DNA of 5,698 nucleotides from an uncultured Chthoniobacterales bacterium (GTDB lineage Bacteria; Verrucomicrobiota; Verrucomicrobiae; Chthoniobacterales; UBA10450), in NCBI GenBank assembly GCA_955652855.1, contig CATPCN010000016.1:1-5698 (forward strand), read 5' to 3'. The translations under genes and the position numbers were made by a program. The notes under the pieces were generated by a model, which saw only the letters and a list, made by a program, of their open reading frames with translations, was not told the DNA's origin and did no database searches. Below are positions 1 to 5,688 of this stretch, piece by piece; within the stretch, counting starts at the first letter, position 1; each line of letters opens with the position of its first letter.

Positions 1-196
1 ACACGTCGCCGGTCGCCGCGTAGCCGTAGCCGCCATCGGCGTAGACCGTCGCCATCGCGCCTCGGTCGATGGCCGCGGCGAACGGCTGCGGAACGTTCTT
101 GCGGACTGCGTACGAGTCGCACGTTTCCTCGACGAAGCGCAGCGACCAGAAATCGGCGCGGACGTCGAAGGCGGGCAGGGGGTCATCGAACGGCAT
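1..196 (-). CDS. TldD/PmbA-family protein, N-terminal part (runs off left edge)
   Basis: Sixty-five codons are visible on the minus strand from ATG at 196 to the left edge, open throughout. The translation begins MPFDDPLPAF and contains VEETCDSYAVRKNVPQP (about residues 22-38) and DRGAMATVYADGGYGYAATG (about 44-63). The 'VRK/VRxG... DRGAM ... GGxGYAAT' pattern is what I know from the N-terminal domain of TldD-like proteins, the partner or catalytic subunits of the TldD/TldE metalloprotease that trims peptides such as microcin B17 precursors in the cytoplasm. The HExxxH metal site lies further downstream and is outside the window, so catalytic competence cannot be judged. I chose ATG 196 because GGGGA lies 5 nt upstream. 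An in-frame ATG at 208 would add four residues but has no Shine-Dalgarno sequence. The gene is divergent from the lipoprotein gene. The family call is fairly firm; which paralogue it is (TldD or another member) is not. Confidence 0.78.
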   Translation of the reverse strand, partial: MPFDDPLPAFDVRADFWSLRFVEETCDSYAVRKNVPQPFAAAIDRGAMATVYADGGYGYAATGDV

Positions 197-413
197 GGGA
201 GTCCCCATGGTCGAAGAAAGAATGACGCCCGAATCGCGTTTTTCCCCGCCATTGGATTAGAATTTTCAATATGTGCTCCCGAAAGGGGCTGAATGGGACG
301 GACACCGCGGCCGTGGGCCCCGTGGCGCCCGGCCCGATCCGTCATGCACGGAACGAAAGCCCGGGCGCGCGTGTTTGCGTCTCAGGCGGTTCCTAACCGA
401 AAAGGAGGGGTCC

Positions 414-803
414 ATGAAAAGGCTCATCGCTTTGTCGTTGGGGTTGCTCGCGGGGGGCTGCGCGACGTATGGCCCGACTTGGAGCGAAATCTCGGGCGAT
501 CGTTACTACAACCTTACAGTTCTAAATCGACGTCCGGCGATCATCGAGAAAGTGGACGGCTACAGCTCGTACGCATCGTATCCCATCAAACTCGATCCCG
601 GCCAACACGCGATCGAATTGGGCGGCCCGGCGCCGCGCTGGCCCGGTGGGGCAGCCCTGCATACCCTCAAGCTCGATCTCGAGCCCTGCAAGCGTTACTA
701 CCTGAACGCGCAGTTCGAGAACCCGGTCGAGCCGACGTGGAAGCCGGTCGTCGACTATGTCGAACCGATCGCCGGGTGCCCGTTCAATACCGCGGCCAGA
801 TAG
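414..803 (+). CDS. Small outer-membrane-type lipoprotein, uncharacterised family
   Basis: A 129-residue protein. ATG 414 is preceded by a strong AAGGAGG (402-408) with a 5-nt spacer, which decides the start over an upstream in-frame ATG at 273. Residues 1-15 form a short signal peptide (KR, then a hydrophobic run) ending in the lipobox-like AGG-C16, so C16 is the predicted lipidated residue; Ala at +2 is compatible with outer-membrane sorting under the enteric rule. The mature part is rich in beta-forming residues and has DPGQHAIEL (61-69), PCKRYYLNAQFENP (91-104) and a C-terminal VVDYVEPIAGC (112-122). The 'PG-x-H ... PC-x-RYY ... EPIAGC' pattern recalls a widespread proteobacterial family of unknown function. 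C92 and C122 could form a disulfide. No partner or enzyme motif is visible. The gene converges on the acetyltransferase pair with 1 bp between stop codons. A TAGAAT at 258-263 could be a -10 box, but I find no matching -35. Confidence 0.85.
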   Translation: MKRLIALSLGLLAGGCATYGPTWSEISGDRYYNLTVLNRRPAIIEKVDGYSSYASYPIKLDPGQHAIELGGPAPRWPGGAALHTLKLDLEPCKRYYLNAQFENPVEPTWKPVVDYVEPIAGCPFNTAAR

Positions 804-804
804 A

Positions 805-1332
805 TCAGTCACGGCTCCCTATTTCGCGAACCGTCGGTGCGCCCGCAAGCTGCACGAGCGCATCGCCGGTGACGCGCGCGATCCGCCAATCCGGCAGGAC
901 GGCGGCGCCCAGCCCTTCATAGAAGCGGATCGCCGGCGCGTTCCAGTCGAGCACCGCCCATTCGAAGCGTCCGCAGTCTCGCTCGCGCGCCAGGCGTGCC
1001 AGCGCCGCCAGGAGCGCGCGACCGAGGCCGGCGCTCCGATGCTCCGGGCGCACGAACAAGTCCTCGAGCCAAAGGCTTGGGCGGCCGAGAAAAGTCGAGA
1101 AAGTGTGGAAAAAAAGCGCAAAACCCGCCGCAGGGGCGGGGTTTTGTGCTTTGCGCGCAATCAGCACTTCGGCCGCCGGATGGGGCCCGAATAACGCTCG
1201 CGCAATATCGGCCTCGGTCGAGATGCAGATCGGCGTCAGGCGCTCGTATTCGGCCAGTGCGCGGATCAGCGCATGTATTTCGGGGACGTCGGCGGGGGTC
1301 GCCGCGGCGATCGTGAACCGGCCGGCGGTCAC
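805..1332 (-). CDS. GNAT N-acetyltransferase, diamine/thialysine (SSAT-like) type
   Basis: A 175-residue cytosolic enzyme of one GNAT domain, expected to move an acetyl group from acetyl-CoA to an amine. Landmarks: IHALIRALAEYERL (19-32), FALFFHTFSTFLGRP (71-85), LWLEDLFV (87-94), the acetyl-CoA pyrophosphate loop R99-S-A-G102-L-G104, and LDWNAPAIRFYEGLGA (128-143). Order and wording match the spermidine/spermine N1-acetyltransferase group and its bacterial relatives. E90 and Y138 sit where active-site Glu92 and general-acid Tyr140 lie in human SSAT1 (family knowledge). The substrate could be a polyamine, thialysine or another small amine; the sequence does not say. The start is GTG 1332, which overlaps the TGA of the upstream acetyltransferase by 4 nt and implies translational coupling. 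The open frame continues upstream of the GTG, but there it only shadows neighbouring genes. Odd: codons 62-75 form an intrinsic-terminator-like hairpin plus U-run, and the linker there (KAQNPAPAA) looks about three residues longer than in homologues I remember. Confidence 0.9.
   Translation of the reverse strand: MTAGRFTIAAATPADVPEIHALIRALAEYERLTPICISTEADIARALFGPHPAAEVLIARKAQNPAPAAGFALFFHTFSTFLGRPSLWLEDLFVRPEHRSAGLGRALLAALARLARERDCGRFEWAVLDWNAPAIRFYEGLGAAVLPDWRIARVTGDALVQLAGAPTVREIGSRD
1109..1149 (-). terminator. Intrinsic-terminator-like hairpin inside the SSAT-like coding sequence
   Basis: Read on the minus strand, bases 1149-1116 form GCACAAAACC(C)CGCC - CCTGC - GGCGGGTTTTGCGC: a 14-bp stem with one bulged base (position 1141), one G-U-type pair and a 5-nt loop. 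Seven consecutive T (1115-1109) follow directly. This is the textbook form of a Rho-independent terminator, in the sense direction and in the middle of an intact gene. On the plus strand the G+C core is followed by TTTTGTGCTTT, so it could also stop transcripts running in from the lipoprotein gene. The structure is directly visible; activity in either direction is inference. Confidence 0.5.
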
Positions 1333-1853
1333 GGCGCTGGCATCATGGCGGACGGCGGCGCGACACGGCTGCCCAGGATGACGAGGTCGCGCTCCACGCC
1401 GTCCAACTCCGCGACCTGCGGCAGACGCCCCCAATCGTAGAATCCCTCGCCGCGGAACAGCGCCAGGCTGGCTGCGTTGTGTCCGAAGACGAACGCCAAC
1501 AGTGTCCGCAGGCCGAGCGCCGGCGCCGCGGCCAGCGCATGGCGGATGAGCGCCCGGCCGATGCCGCGCCGCTGACGCCCGGGCGCCATATAGACCGCCG
1601 TTTCGGCGGTGGCGTGATAGGCGGGCCGGCCGTAGAACGACCGGCCCGAAAGCCAGCCGGTCACCGGACCGCCCGCGACGTCGCAATGGATCCAGAGCGG
1701 CCGCCGCGCCGCATCGAACTCGCGGAACCAGGGCATGCGCGCCTCGACGGTCACCGGCTCGAGGTCGGCGGTCGCCGCCCGTCCCGGAATCGCCGCGTTG
1801 TAGATTGCAACGATTTCCGGTAAATCCGAGGGCTCCGCGATACGTATCGGCAC
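1329..1853 (-). CDS. GNAT N-acetyltransferase, phosphinothricin/amino-acid N-acetyltransferase-like
   Basis: A 174-residue single-domain GNAT enzyme, cytosolic, predicted to acetylate the amino group of a small molecule using acetyl-CoA. Visible: an N-terminal IRIAEPSDLPEIVAIYNAAI (3-22), PVTVEARMPWF (33-43), the acetyl-CoA loop Q94-R-R-G97-I-G99-R, and NAASLALFRGEGFYDWG (126-142), the N-x-x-S-x-x-LF...GF pattern of the phosphinothricin acetyltransferase/MnaT (YncA) group. In that group, substrates include methionine sulfone, methionine sulfoximine and phosphinothricin; the actual substrate here is unknown. The start is GTG 1853, giving the standard N-terminus beginning just before the first beta strand. 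It has no good Shine-Dalgarno sequence, so initiation may be weak or the leader very short. The 3' end overlaps the next acetyltransferase by the tetranucleotide GTGA, making a two-gene operon. The last residues (about 163-174, PPSAMMPAP) are a non-conserved tail. The gene is divergent from the TonB-dependent receptor. Confidence 0.88.
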   Translation of the reverse strand: MPIRIAEPSDLPEIVAIYNAAIPGRAATADLEPVTVEARMPWFREFDAARRPLWIHCDVAGGPVTGWLSGRSFYGRPAYHATAETAVYMAPGRQRRGIGRALIRHALAAAPALGLRTLLAFVFGHNAASLALFRGEGFYDWGRLPQVAELDGVERDLVILGSRVAPPSAMMPAP

Positions 1854-1937
1854 GATTGGTGAAATTGCAACAAATGGGTACCGGCCATTGTAACAATCGC
1901 GAGCTTTGGTTGCCCGCCAAAAGAGCGCTGTTGTAAC
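1805..1937 (+). repeat. Four copies of the heptamer TTGYAAC upstream of the receptor
   Basis: TTGCAAC occurs at 1805-1811 and 1865-1871, and TTGTAAC at 1888-1894 and 1931-1937. The first copy lies in the 5' codons of the GNAT gene, the other three in the 151-bp divergent intergenic region. The third copy overlaps the candidate minus-strand -10. The copies at 1865 and 1888 flank an imperfect palindrome around GGTACC (CAAATGG 1871-1877 against CCATTG 1885-1890). Spacing is irregular (60, 23 and 43 bp), so these could be regulator half-sites or chance in an AT-richer stretch. Confidence 0.25.
1887..1895 (-). promoter_or_regulatory. Candidate extended -10 promoter for the GNAT operon
   Basis: The minus strand reads TGTTACAAT, that is TGn followed by TACAAT (5 of 6 matches to TATAAT). 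Transcription would start near 1880, about 27 nt before the GTG start at 1853. No good -35 hexamer lies at the usual distance, which extended -10 promoters can tolerate. The position upstream of a gene lacking a Shine-Dalgarno sequence is sensible, but support is only a motif match. Confidence 0.3.
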
Positions 1938-1950
1938 GTGGCGGTGTGTG

Positions 1951-1978
1951 CCGCAAGGCGGACAAAAACGTCCGTTTT
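1951..1978 (+). promoter_or_regulatory. Overlapping small hairpins in the receptor leader
   Basis: Two stems share bases and cannot form together. The first is CCGC (1951-1954), loop AAG, GCGG (1958-1961). The second is CGGAC (1959-1963), loop AAAAAC, GTCCG (1970-1974), followed by TTTT (1975-1978) and ending 27 nt before the receptor ATG. AAAACG TC CGTTTT (1965-1978) is also a perfect DNA inverted repeat and could be a protein site instead. The second stem plus U-run resembles a weak terminator or attenuator. Only 4-5 bp stems are involved, so the regulatory reading is tentative. Confidence 0.25.
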
Positions 1979-2004
1979 AGTACCACTCTTTTCTGGGGGT
2001 TTTC

Positions 2005-4695
2005 ATGATTTTCCAACGCAAGAAGGTTGCGTCGGCGCTCGCTTACATGCTGGGCGCCGGCGGTGCCATGTCGCTGATCGCGGCTCCGGCGCAGGCGGCC
2101 GACATCAAGGTCGACGTTACCGGCTCCAACATCAAACGGGTCGAGGGCGAAGGTGCGTTGCCCGTGCAGGTGTTGACGCGCCAAGACATCGACAGGACCG
2201 GCGCGACCACCGCGTACGAGCTGCTCAACTACGTCTCCGCCAACAACAGCGGCGGCAACGTCAACATCGGCAACGTCATCGGCTCTCTCACGTTCAGCGC
2301 GCAGACGGCCTCGCTGCGTGGCCTCGGCGGCCAAGCCACGCTGATACTCGTCAACGGCAAGCGCGTCCAGAACTTCTCGGGCGAGTTTCAGGGCGTCTAC
2401 GGCGTCAACCTCGACACCATCCCGTTCTCGGCGATCGAGCGTGTCGAAGTCCTGAAGGACGGCGCGTCGGCCGTGTACGGCAGCGACGCGATCGGCGGCG
2501 TCATCAACTTCATCCTCCGGCAGGACTACACAGGATACGAGGTCGCTGCGCAGTACGGCGCGCCCACCCGCAGCGGCAAGGGCGAAATCTGGAATGCGTC
2601 CGCCTCCGCCGGCTGGGGCGATCTAGGCAAGGACCGCTACAACTTCTTCATCACGGGCCGATATGAAGAGCAGAAGCCCCTGTTCGACACCGACCGCAAC
2701 TTCTCGAACACGAGCTACCTCCCGGCGATAGGTGTCAACACCACGTCCGGTAACACGTTCCCGGCTTTCATCTCGACGGGCCACATCGGCAGCTTGAACT
2801 TCCCGAACTGCGGCGCGATCCCAGGCGACATCCGCATAGGAACCCGTTGCAGGTTCGACCCCAACGCGTTCACCGGCGTCGAAAGCATTCCCGGACAGAA
2901 GCTCACGAGCGCCTACGCCTCCGGCCGGTTCCAGATCAATCCCGACTGGCAGGCGTACGCGAACGGGTTCTTCTCGAGGGCCGAGACGACCTACATCATT
3001 CAGCCGACGCCGATCTCCGACCAGTTTTTCATTGGCCCGAACAGCGACATCCCGTGGAGCATTCTACTGCCTCCGACCAGCCCGTTTTACCCCCACCAGC
3101 AAGCCATCGACCACGGTGTCGACGGCCAACCGCTCAACGTGCGCTATCGCTGCGTCCTGTGCGGCAACCGCAGCACGACCGACACGAACGATGGCTACCA
3201 AGGCGTAGCGGGCATCAAGGGGGCGTGGAACAACTGGGATTTGGACTTCAACGGGTTCTACGGCGAAGGCAAGACGACCAGCCACACCAACAACGGCTTC
3301 GTCCACGAGTTGGCGATTCAATCGCTATTGAATAGCGGTGTCGTCAACGTGTTCGGTCCGAACACGCCGGCCGTGTCGGCGTTGGTGGAGCCCCTGCAAT
3401 TCAGGGAAGACTCGCTCAAGGGGACGTCGAAGAATTACGGCGTCCAAGGCAAGGCCTCATCGGACATCTACAACCTTCCGGCGGGACCGCTCGGCCTCGC
3501 GGTGGGCTTCGATGCGCGCAAAGAAACGCTGGAGCAGACGCCGAATCCGGCCCTGGCGCTCGGTGACATTAGCGGTTTTGGCGTCCCCATCTTTCCCGTC
3601 AATGCTTCGCGTAAGAACGAGGCGGTATTTACCGAGTTCAACATTCCGATCATCAAGAACCTCGAGGCGACGGCTGCCGTCCGTTACGACCACTACAGCG
3701 ACTTCGGCAGCACGACCAATCCGAAGGTCTCGGTGCGGTGGAACCCGGTCCAGTCGCTGCTGCTCCGCGCCTCGTGGGGCACGGGCTTCATCGCGCCCAG
3801 CCTGTCGCAGCTCTTTGGCCTGCAGACGCAAGGCGTCGGCTCGCCGGGCCTGACCGATCCGGTCCGCTGCCCGGTGACACACGACTCGAACGACTGCGAC
3901 ACGCAGTTCGGCACGCTCTTCGGCGGCAACACCAAACTGCAGCCGGAAAAGGCCACCCAGTACCAGGTCGGTGGTGTGTGGGAGCCGGTGACCGGCTACT
4001 CTATCGGCGTCGACTACTTCAACGTGGAGCTCAGGAATCTGTTCTCGAACGGCGTCACGCCGGGCACGATCCTGGCCAATCTCACCCAGTTCGGCTACCT
4101 CGTGACGCGCTTGGCGCCGGATCCGGCATTTCCGAACCTCCCGGGCCGTATCTTCAGCATCGACCAGCGCTTCATCAACCTGGGCAAGGTGAAGCTCCAG
4201 GGCTTCGACGTCGACGCGCGCGCGAAGCTTCCGCCCACGGCGTTTGGCCGCTTTAGTGTGAACCTGAGCGGAACGTACTATTCCAAATACGACGTGCAGA
4301 ATACCGATGGGTCCTTCACGGGCTTCGTATCGAATCAGTATCAGGCCACCAACACCGGCATCACGCCACGCTGGAAGCACTACTTTGCAGTGAACTGGGA
4401 GTACGGTCCGTGGCAGGCGACGGTCGGCCAGACGTACCAGTCGGGCTACATCGACGTGCAAACCGACCCGAACGGCGACCTGCGTCGCGTCGGCGCGCTC
4501 AGCCTATGGGACTTCTCAGGCTCGTACACCGGCGTCAAGAACTTGAAGCTCACGCTGGGCGTGAAGAACATTATGGACCAGAACCCGCCGCTCACGAACC
4601 AGAACAACACGTTCCAGATCGGCTACGATCCGTCGTACTACGATCCGCGCGCGCGCTTCGTCTACGGCCGCGTCGAATACGCGTTCGGCAAGTAA
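2005..4695 (+). CDS. TonB-dependent outer-membrane receptor
   Basis: An 896-residue ligand-gated outer-membrane channel, powered by TonB-ExbB-ExbD, that carries a scarce ligand (iron chelate, vitamin, sugar or other) into the periplasm. Residues 1-31 are a Sec signal peptide (QRKK, hydrophobic core, cleavage after AQA31). IKVDVTG (34-40) is in the TonB-box position. The plug domain covers about 45-175, with PVQVLTRQDIDRTGA, TASLRGLGGQATLILVNGKR (101-120) and IERVEVLKDGASAVYGSDAI (144-163), all hallmark plug motifs. The beta-barrel fills the rest, with WGTGFIAPSLSQLFG (591-605), LQPEKATQY (645-653) and a C-terminal beta-signal RFVYGRVEYAF (884-894) followed by GK. Six cysteines fall in three close pairs: C269/C282, C383/C386 and C622/C631, probably in extracellular loops. 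The start is ATG 2005 with GGGGG 5 nt upstream. It is transcribed away from the GNAT operon and ends before a strong terminator. No canonical Fur box is evident, and the ligand cannot be named. Large antisense open frames inside it are GC shadows. Confidence 0.97.
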   Translation: MIFQRKKVASALAYMLGAGGAMSLIAAPAQAADIKVDVTGSNIKRVEGEGALPVQVLTRQDIDRTGATTAYELLNYVSANNSGGNVNIGNVIGSLTFSAQTASLRGLGGQATLILVNGKRVQNFSGEFQGVYGVNLDTIPFSAIERVEVLKDGASAVYGSDAIGGVINFILRQDYTGYEVAAQYGAPTRSGKGEIWNASASAGWGDLGKDRYNFFITGRYEEQKPLFDTDRNFSNTSYLPAIGVNTTSGNTFPAFISTGHIGSLNFPNCGAIPGDIRIGTRCRFDPNAFTGVESIPGQKLTSAYASGRFQINPDWQAYANGFFSRAETTYIIQPTPISDQFFIGPNSDIPWSILLPPTSPFYPHQQAIDHGVDGQPLNVRYRCVLCGNRSTTDTNDGYQGVAGIKGAWNNWDLDFNGFYGEGKTTSHTNNGFVHELAIQSLLNSGVVNVFGPNTPAVSALVEPLQFREDSLKGTSKNYGVQGKASSDIYNLPAGPLGLAVGFDARKETLEQTPNPALALGDISGFGVPIFPVNASRKNEAVFTEFNIPIIKNLEATAAVRYDHYSDFGSTTNPKVSVRWNPVQSLLLRASWGTGFIAPSLSQLFGLQTQGVGSPGLTDPVRCPVTHDSNDCDTQFGTLFGGNTKLQPEKATQYQVGGVWEPVTGYSIGVDYFNVELRNLFSNGVTPGTILANLTQFGYLVTRLAPDPAFPNLPGRIFSIDQRFINLGKVKLQGFDVDARAKLPPTAFGRFSVNLSGTYYSKYDVQNTDGSFTGFVSNQYQATNTGITPRWKHYFAVNWEYGPWQATVGQTYQSGYIDVQTDPNGDLRRVGALSLWDFSGSYTGVKNLKLTLGVKNIMDQNPPLTNQNNTFQIGYDPSYYDPRARFVYGRVEYAFGK

Positions 4696-4726
4696 CCGCC
4701 CCGCCCTAGCTGTTTGCCTGTCCTTC

Positions 4727-4755
4727 ACGGGGGGTCTTCGGACCCCTCGTTTTTT
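4727..4755 (+). terminator. Rho-independent terminator of the receptor gene
   Basis: A ten-bp stem, ACGGGGGGTC (4727-4736) against GACCCCTCGT (4741-4750) with one G-U pair, closes a UUCG tetraloop on a C-G pair, the especially stable form. Six T (4750-4755) follow the stem. It lies 31 bp after the receptor stop codon and about 95 bp before the next start, so it should separate the two transcription units. Confidence 0.93.
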
Positions 4756-4850
4756 GTGTGCTGTATCGGAGCGTGCGTTCCGGCAAAATGTGCTAAAACA
4801 CGCGCTTGAAAAATCCGCAGTCGATTTCGACAAGACCAAGGGAAACCGCG

Positions 4851-5327
4851 ATGAAGAAAAGCATGGCAGCCATGCTGTTCGCCGTTGCAGCGTTCGCCGC
4901 GCCGATCGCGTGGGCGGAGGACAAGATCGCCGATGTGACCGACATGCAGGCGCTCCGCAATGCGGTCAAGACCGACCGAAGGGCGTTCGTGGCGGCGACG
5001 CTCAAGCTCACCGACGCGCAGGCGAAACGATTCTGGCCGGCCTACGATGCGTACGAGCGGACGCTCGACATGGCCAATCGGCGGCGCGTCGTGGCGGTGG
5101 AAGGTCTGATCGCAAGGGACAAGCCCGTGACCGATCTCTATGCCCGAAATCTCGCCAACGAGCTGATCGCGTCCGACGAGGCGGAGGTCAAGGCGCGACG
5201 CACGTTGCACAATCGCGTGATGCGGGCCCTCCCTGCAACCAAGGCGGCGCGCTACCTGCAGCTCGAGTCGAAAATCCGCGCCGCCCAGGCGTACGATATC
5301 GCGGCTACGATTCCTCTGATCAAATAG
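4851..5327 (+). CDS. Exported helical periplasmic protein, uncharacterised
   Basis: A 158-residue protein. Residues 1-22 are a Sec signal peptide (MKK, hydrophobic core, AWA22 before ED), so the mature protein is periplasmic or secreted. The mature chain is almost wholly helix-forming and charged: LTDAQAKRFWPAYDAYERTL (about 57-76), a central region with ARDKPVTDLYARNLANEL, and a conserved-looking end, RALPATKAARYLQLESKIRA followed by AAQAYDIAATIPLIK. The 'LT-x-x-x-A-x-x-FWPxYxxYE ... LPxxKxARYxQLExK ... IPL' pattern recalls an uncharacterised family loosely like Spy/CpxP (LTxxQ) helical chaperones; a chaperone role is inference only. No cysteine occurs. The start is ATG 4851, where the signal peptide begins, with AAGGGA 7 nt upstream; an in-frame ATG 45 bp earlier would add 15 unneeded residues. 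It lies after the receptor terminator, so it needs its own promoter; TGCTAAAAC near 4791 is a weak extended -10 candidate. Confidence 0.85.
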   Translation: MKKSMAAMLFAVAAFAAPIAWAEDKIADVTDMQALRNAVKTDRRAFVAATLKLTDAQAKRFWPAYDAYERTLDMANRRRVVAVEGLIARDKPVTDLYARNLANELIASDEAEVKARRTLHNRVMRALPATKAARYLQLESKIRAAQAYDIAATIPLIK

Positions 5328-5688
5328 GTCGCTTTAGCCGTGCCGCTTGCGCTTCGTCCAGAGCGTTGTCTTTAAATACACGATGGACTTTTTGTCGCTT
5401 TTGTGTAGAATCGCGCCGTTTTCCGACGAGGCTTGGCCCCGCCCCCGGTGGGGCCAATGCGTTTTGACCTACGCGCGCACCGGTCCTCCCGTGGAGTCCG
5501 TCCACGGGTGGGTCGTGGGGACATCTGTTTGCGCGCGCCGTCCGTATCCGAGGAAGCGGGCCCACATCCGGCACCTGCTTGGCTGCCGGCGAGGCATACT
5601 CCCATCGCCGCGTGATTCGCCGCTTTAATCGTCCGTAGGTGTCGGTCGTGACTTATTTTCTGATGTTCGACAATTGCCTGGAGACAAC
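5328..5688 (+). other. Gene-free stretch: promoter and long structured leader
   Basis: No convincing protein gene is seen in these 361 bp on either strand; the overlapping open frames have no recognisable domain. After the previous stop codon there is only a weak hairpin (CGCT 5350-5353 with AGCG 5362-5365, then TTGTCTTT) as a possible terminator. The promoter at 5384-5411 comes next. The predicted leader then holds three strong hairpins. H1 is TTGGCCCC (5433-5440) with GGGGCCAA (5450-5457), extendable inward to 11 bp with a CCC loop. H2 is CCCGTGGA (5488-5495) with TCCACGGG (5501-5508), a perfect 8-bp stem with a 5-nt loop. H3 is CCGGCA (5568-5573) with TGCCGG (5584-5589), extendable by CC/GG over one bulge. 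None is followed by a clear U-run. I found no match by eye to 6S, SRP, RNase P, tmRNA, cobalamin, TPP or FMN riboswitch signatures. Confidence 0.5.
5384..5411 (+). promoter_or_regulatory. Sigma-70-like promoter for the gene at the right edge
   Basis: TGGACT (5384-5389, 4 of 6 matches to TTGACA) is followed by a 16-bp T-rich spacer and TAGAAT (5406-5411, 5 of 6 matches to TATAAT). It sits in a clear AT-rich dip within GC-rich sequence, with TTTAAATACA just upstream. Transcription would begin near 5418. There is no competing gene start close by, so it would produce a leader of about 270 nt. Confidence 0.55.

Noticed and set aside
258..263. TAGAAT as a -10 box for the lipoprotein gene
   Set aside because: The AT-rich dip is suggestive, but no -35 hexamer or TGn extension is present, so it was not listed as a feature.
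278..292. CCC-GAAA-GGG hairpin in the gap between the TldD-like and lipoprotein genes
   Set aside because: Only about four base pairs form before a C-C mismatch and no U-run follows; too weak to call.
273..413. 47-residue N-terminal extension of the lipoprotein frame
   Set aside because: It would bury the signal peptide and lipobox. The strong AAGGAGG 5 nt before ATG 414 marks the real start.
757..1194. Plus-strand open frames opposite the SSAT-like gene (757-1194 and neighbours)
   Set aside because: They are antisense shadows of a well-supported GNAT gene and show no domain of their own.
1333..2334. Continuous minus-strand open frame extending the SSAT-like protein to 509 residues
   Set aside because: The extension is out of frame with the clear GNAT gene at 1329-1853 and antisense to the receptor. 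It is Arg/Ala-rich with no domain, while the GTG at 1332 gives a normal-length enzyme.
1938..2666. 242-codon plus-strand open frame overlapping the receptor start
   Set aside because: It is a shifted-frame shadow of the receptor's plug domain, very rich in Arg/His/Gln, with no recognisable motif.
3457..4461. 334-codon minus-strand open frame inside the receptor
   Set aside because: It is antisense to an intact, motif-complete receptor, is dominated by Arg/Val/Ala/Asp as expected of a GC-rich shadow frame, and has no recognisable domain.
5418..5688. 6S, SRP, RNase P, tmRNA or common riboswitch in the leader
   Set aside because: None of the conserved core strings I know for these RNAs was found by eye; a covariance-model search would be needed to be certain.
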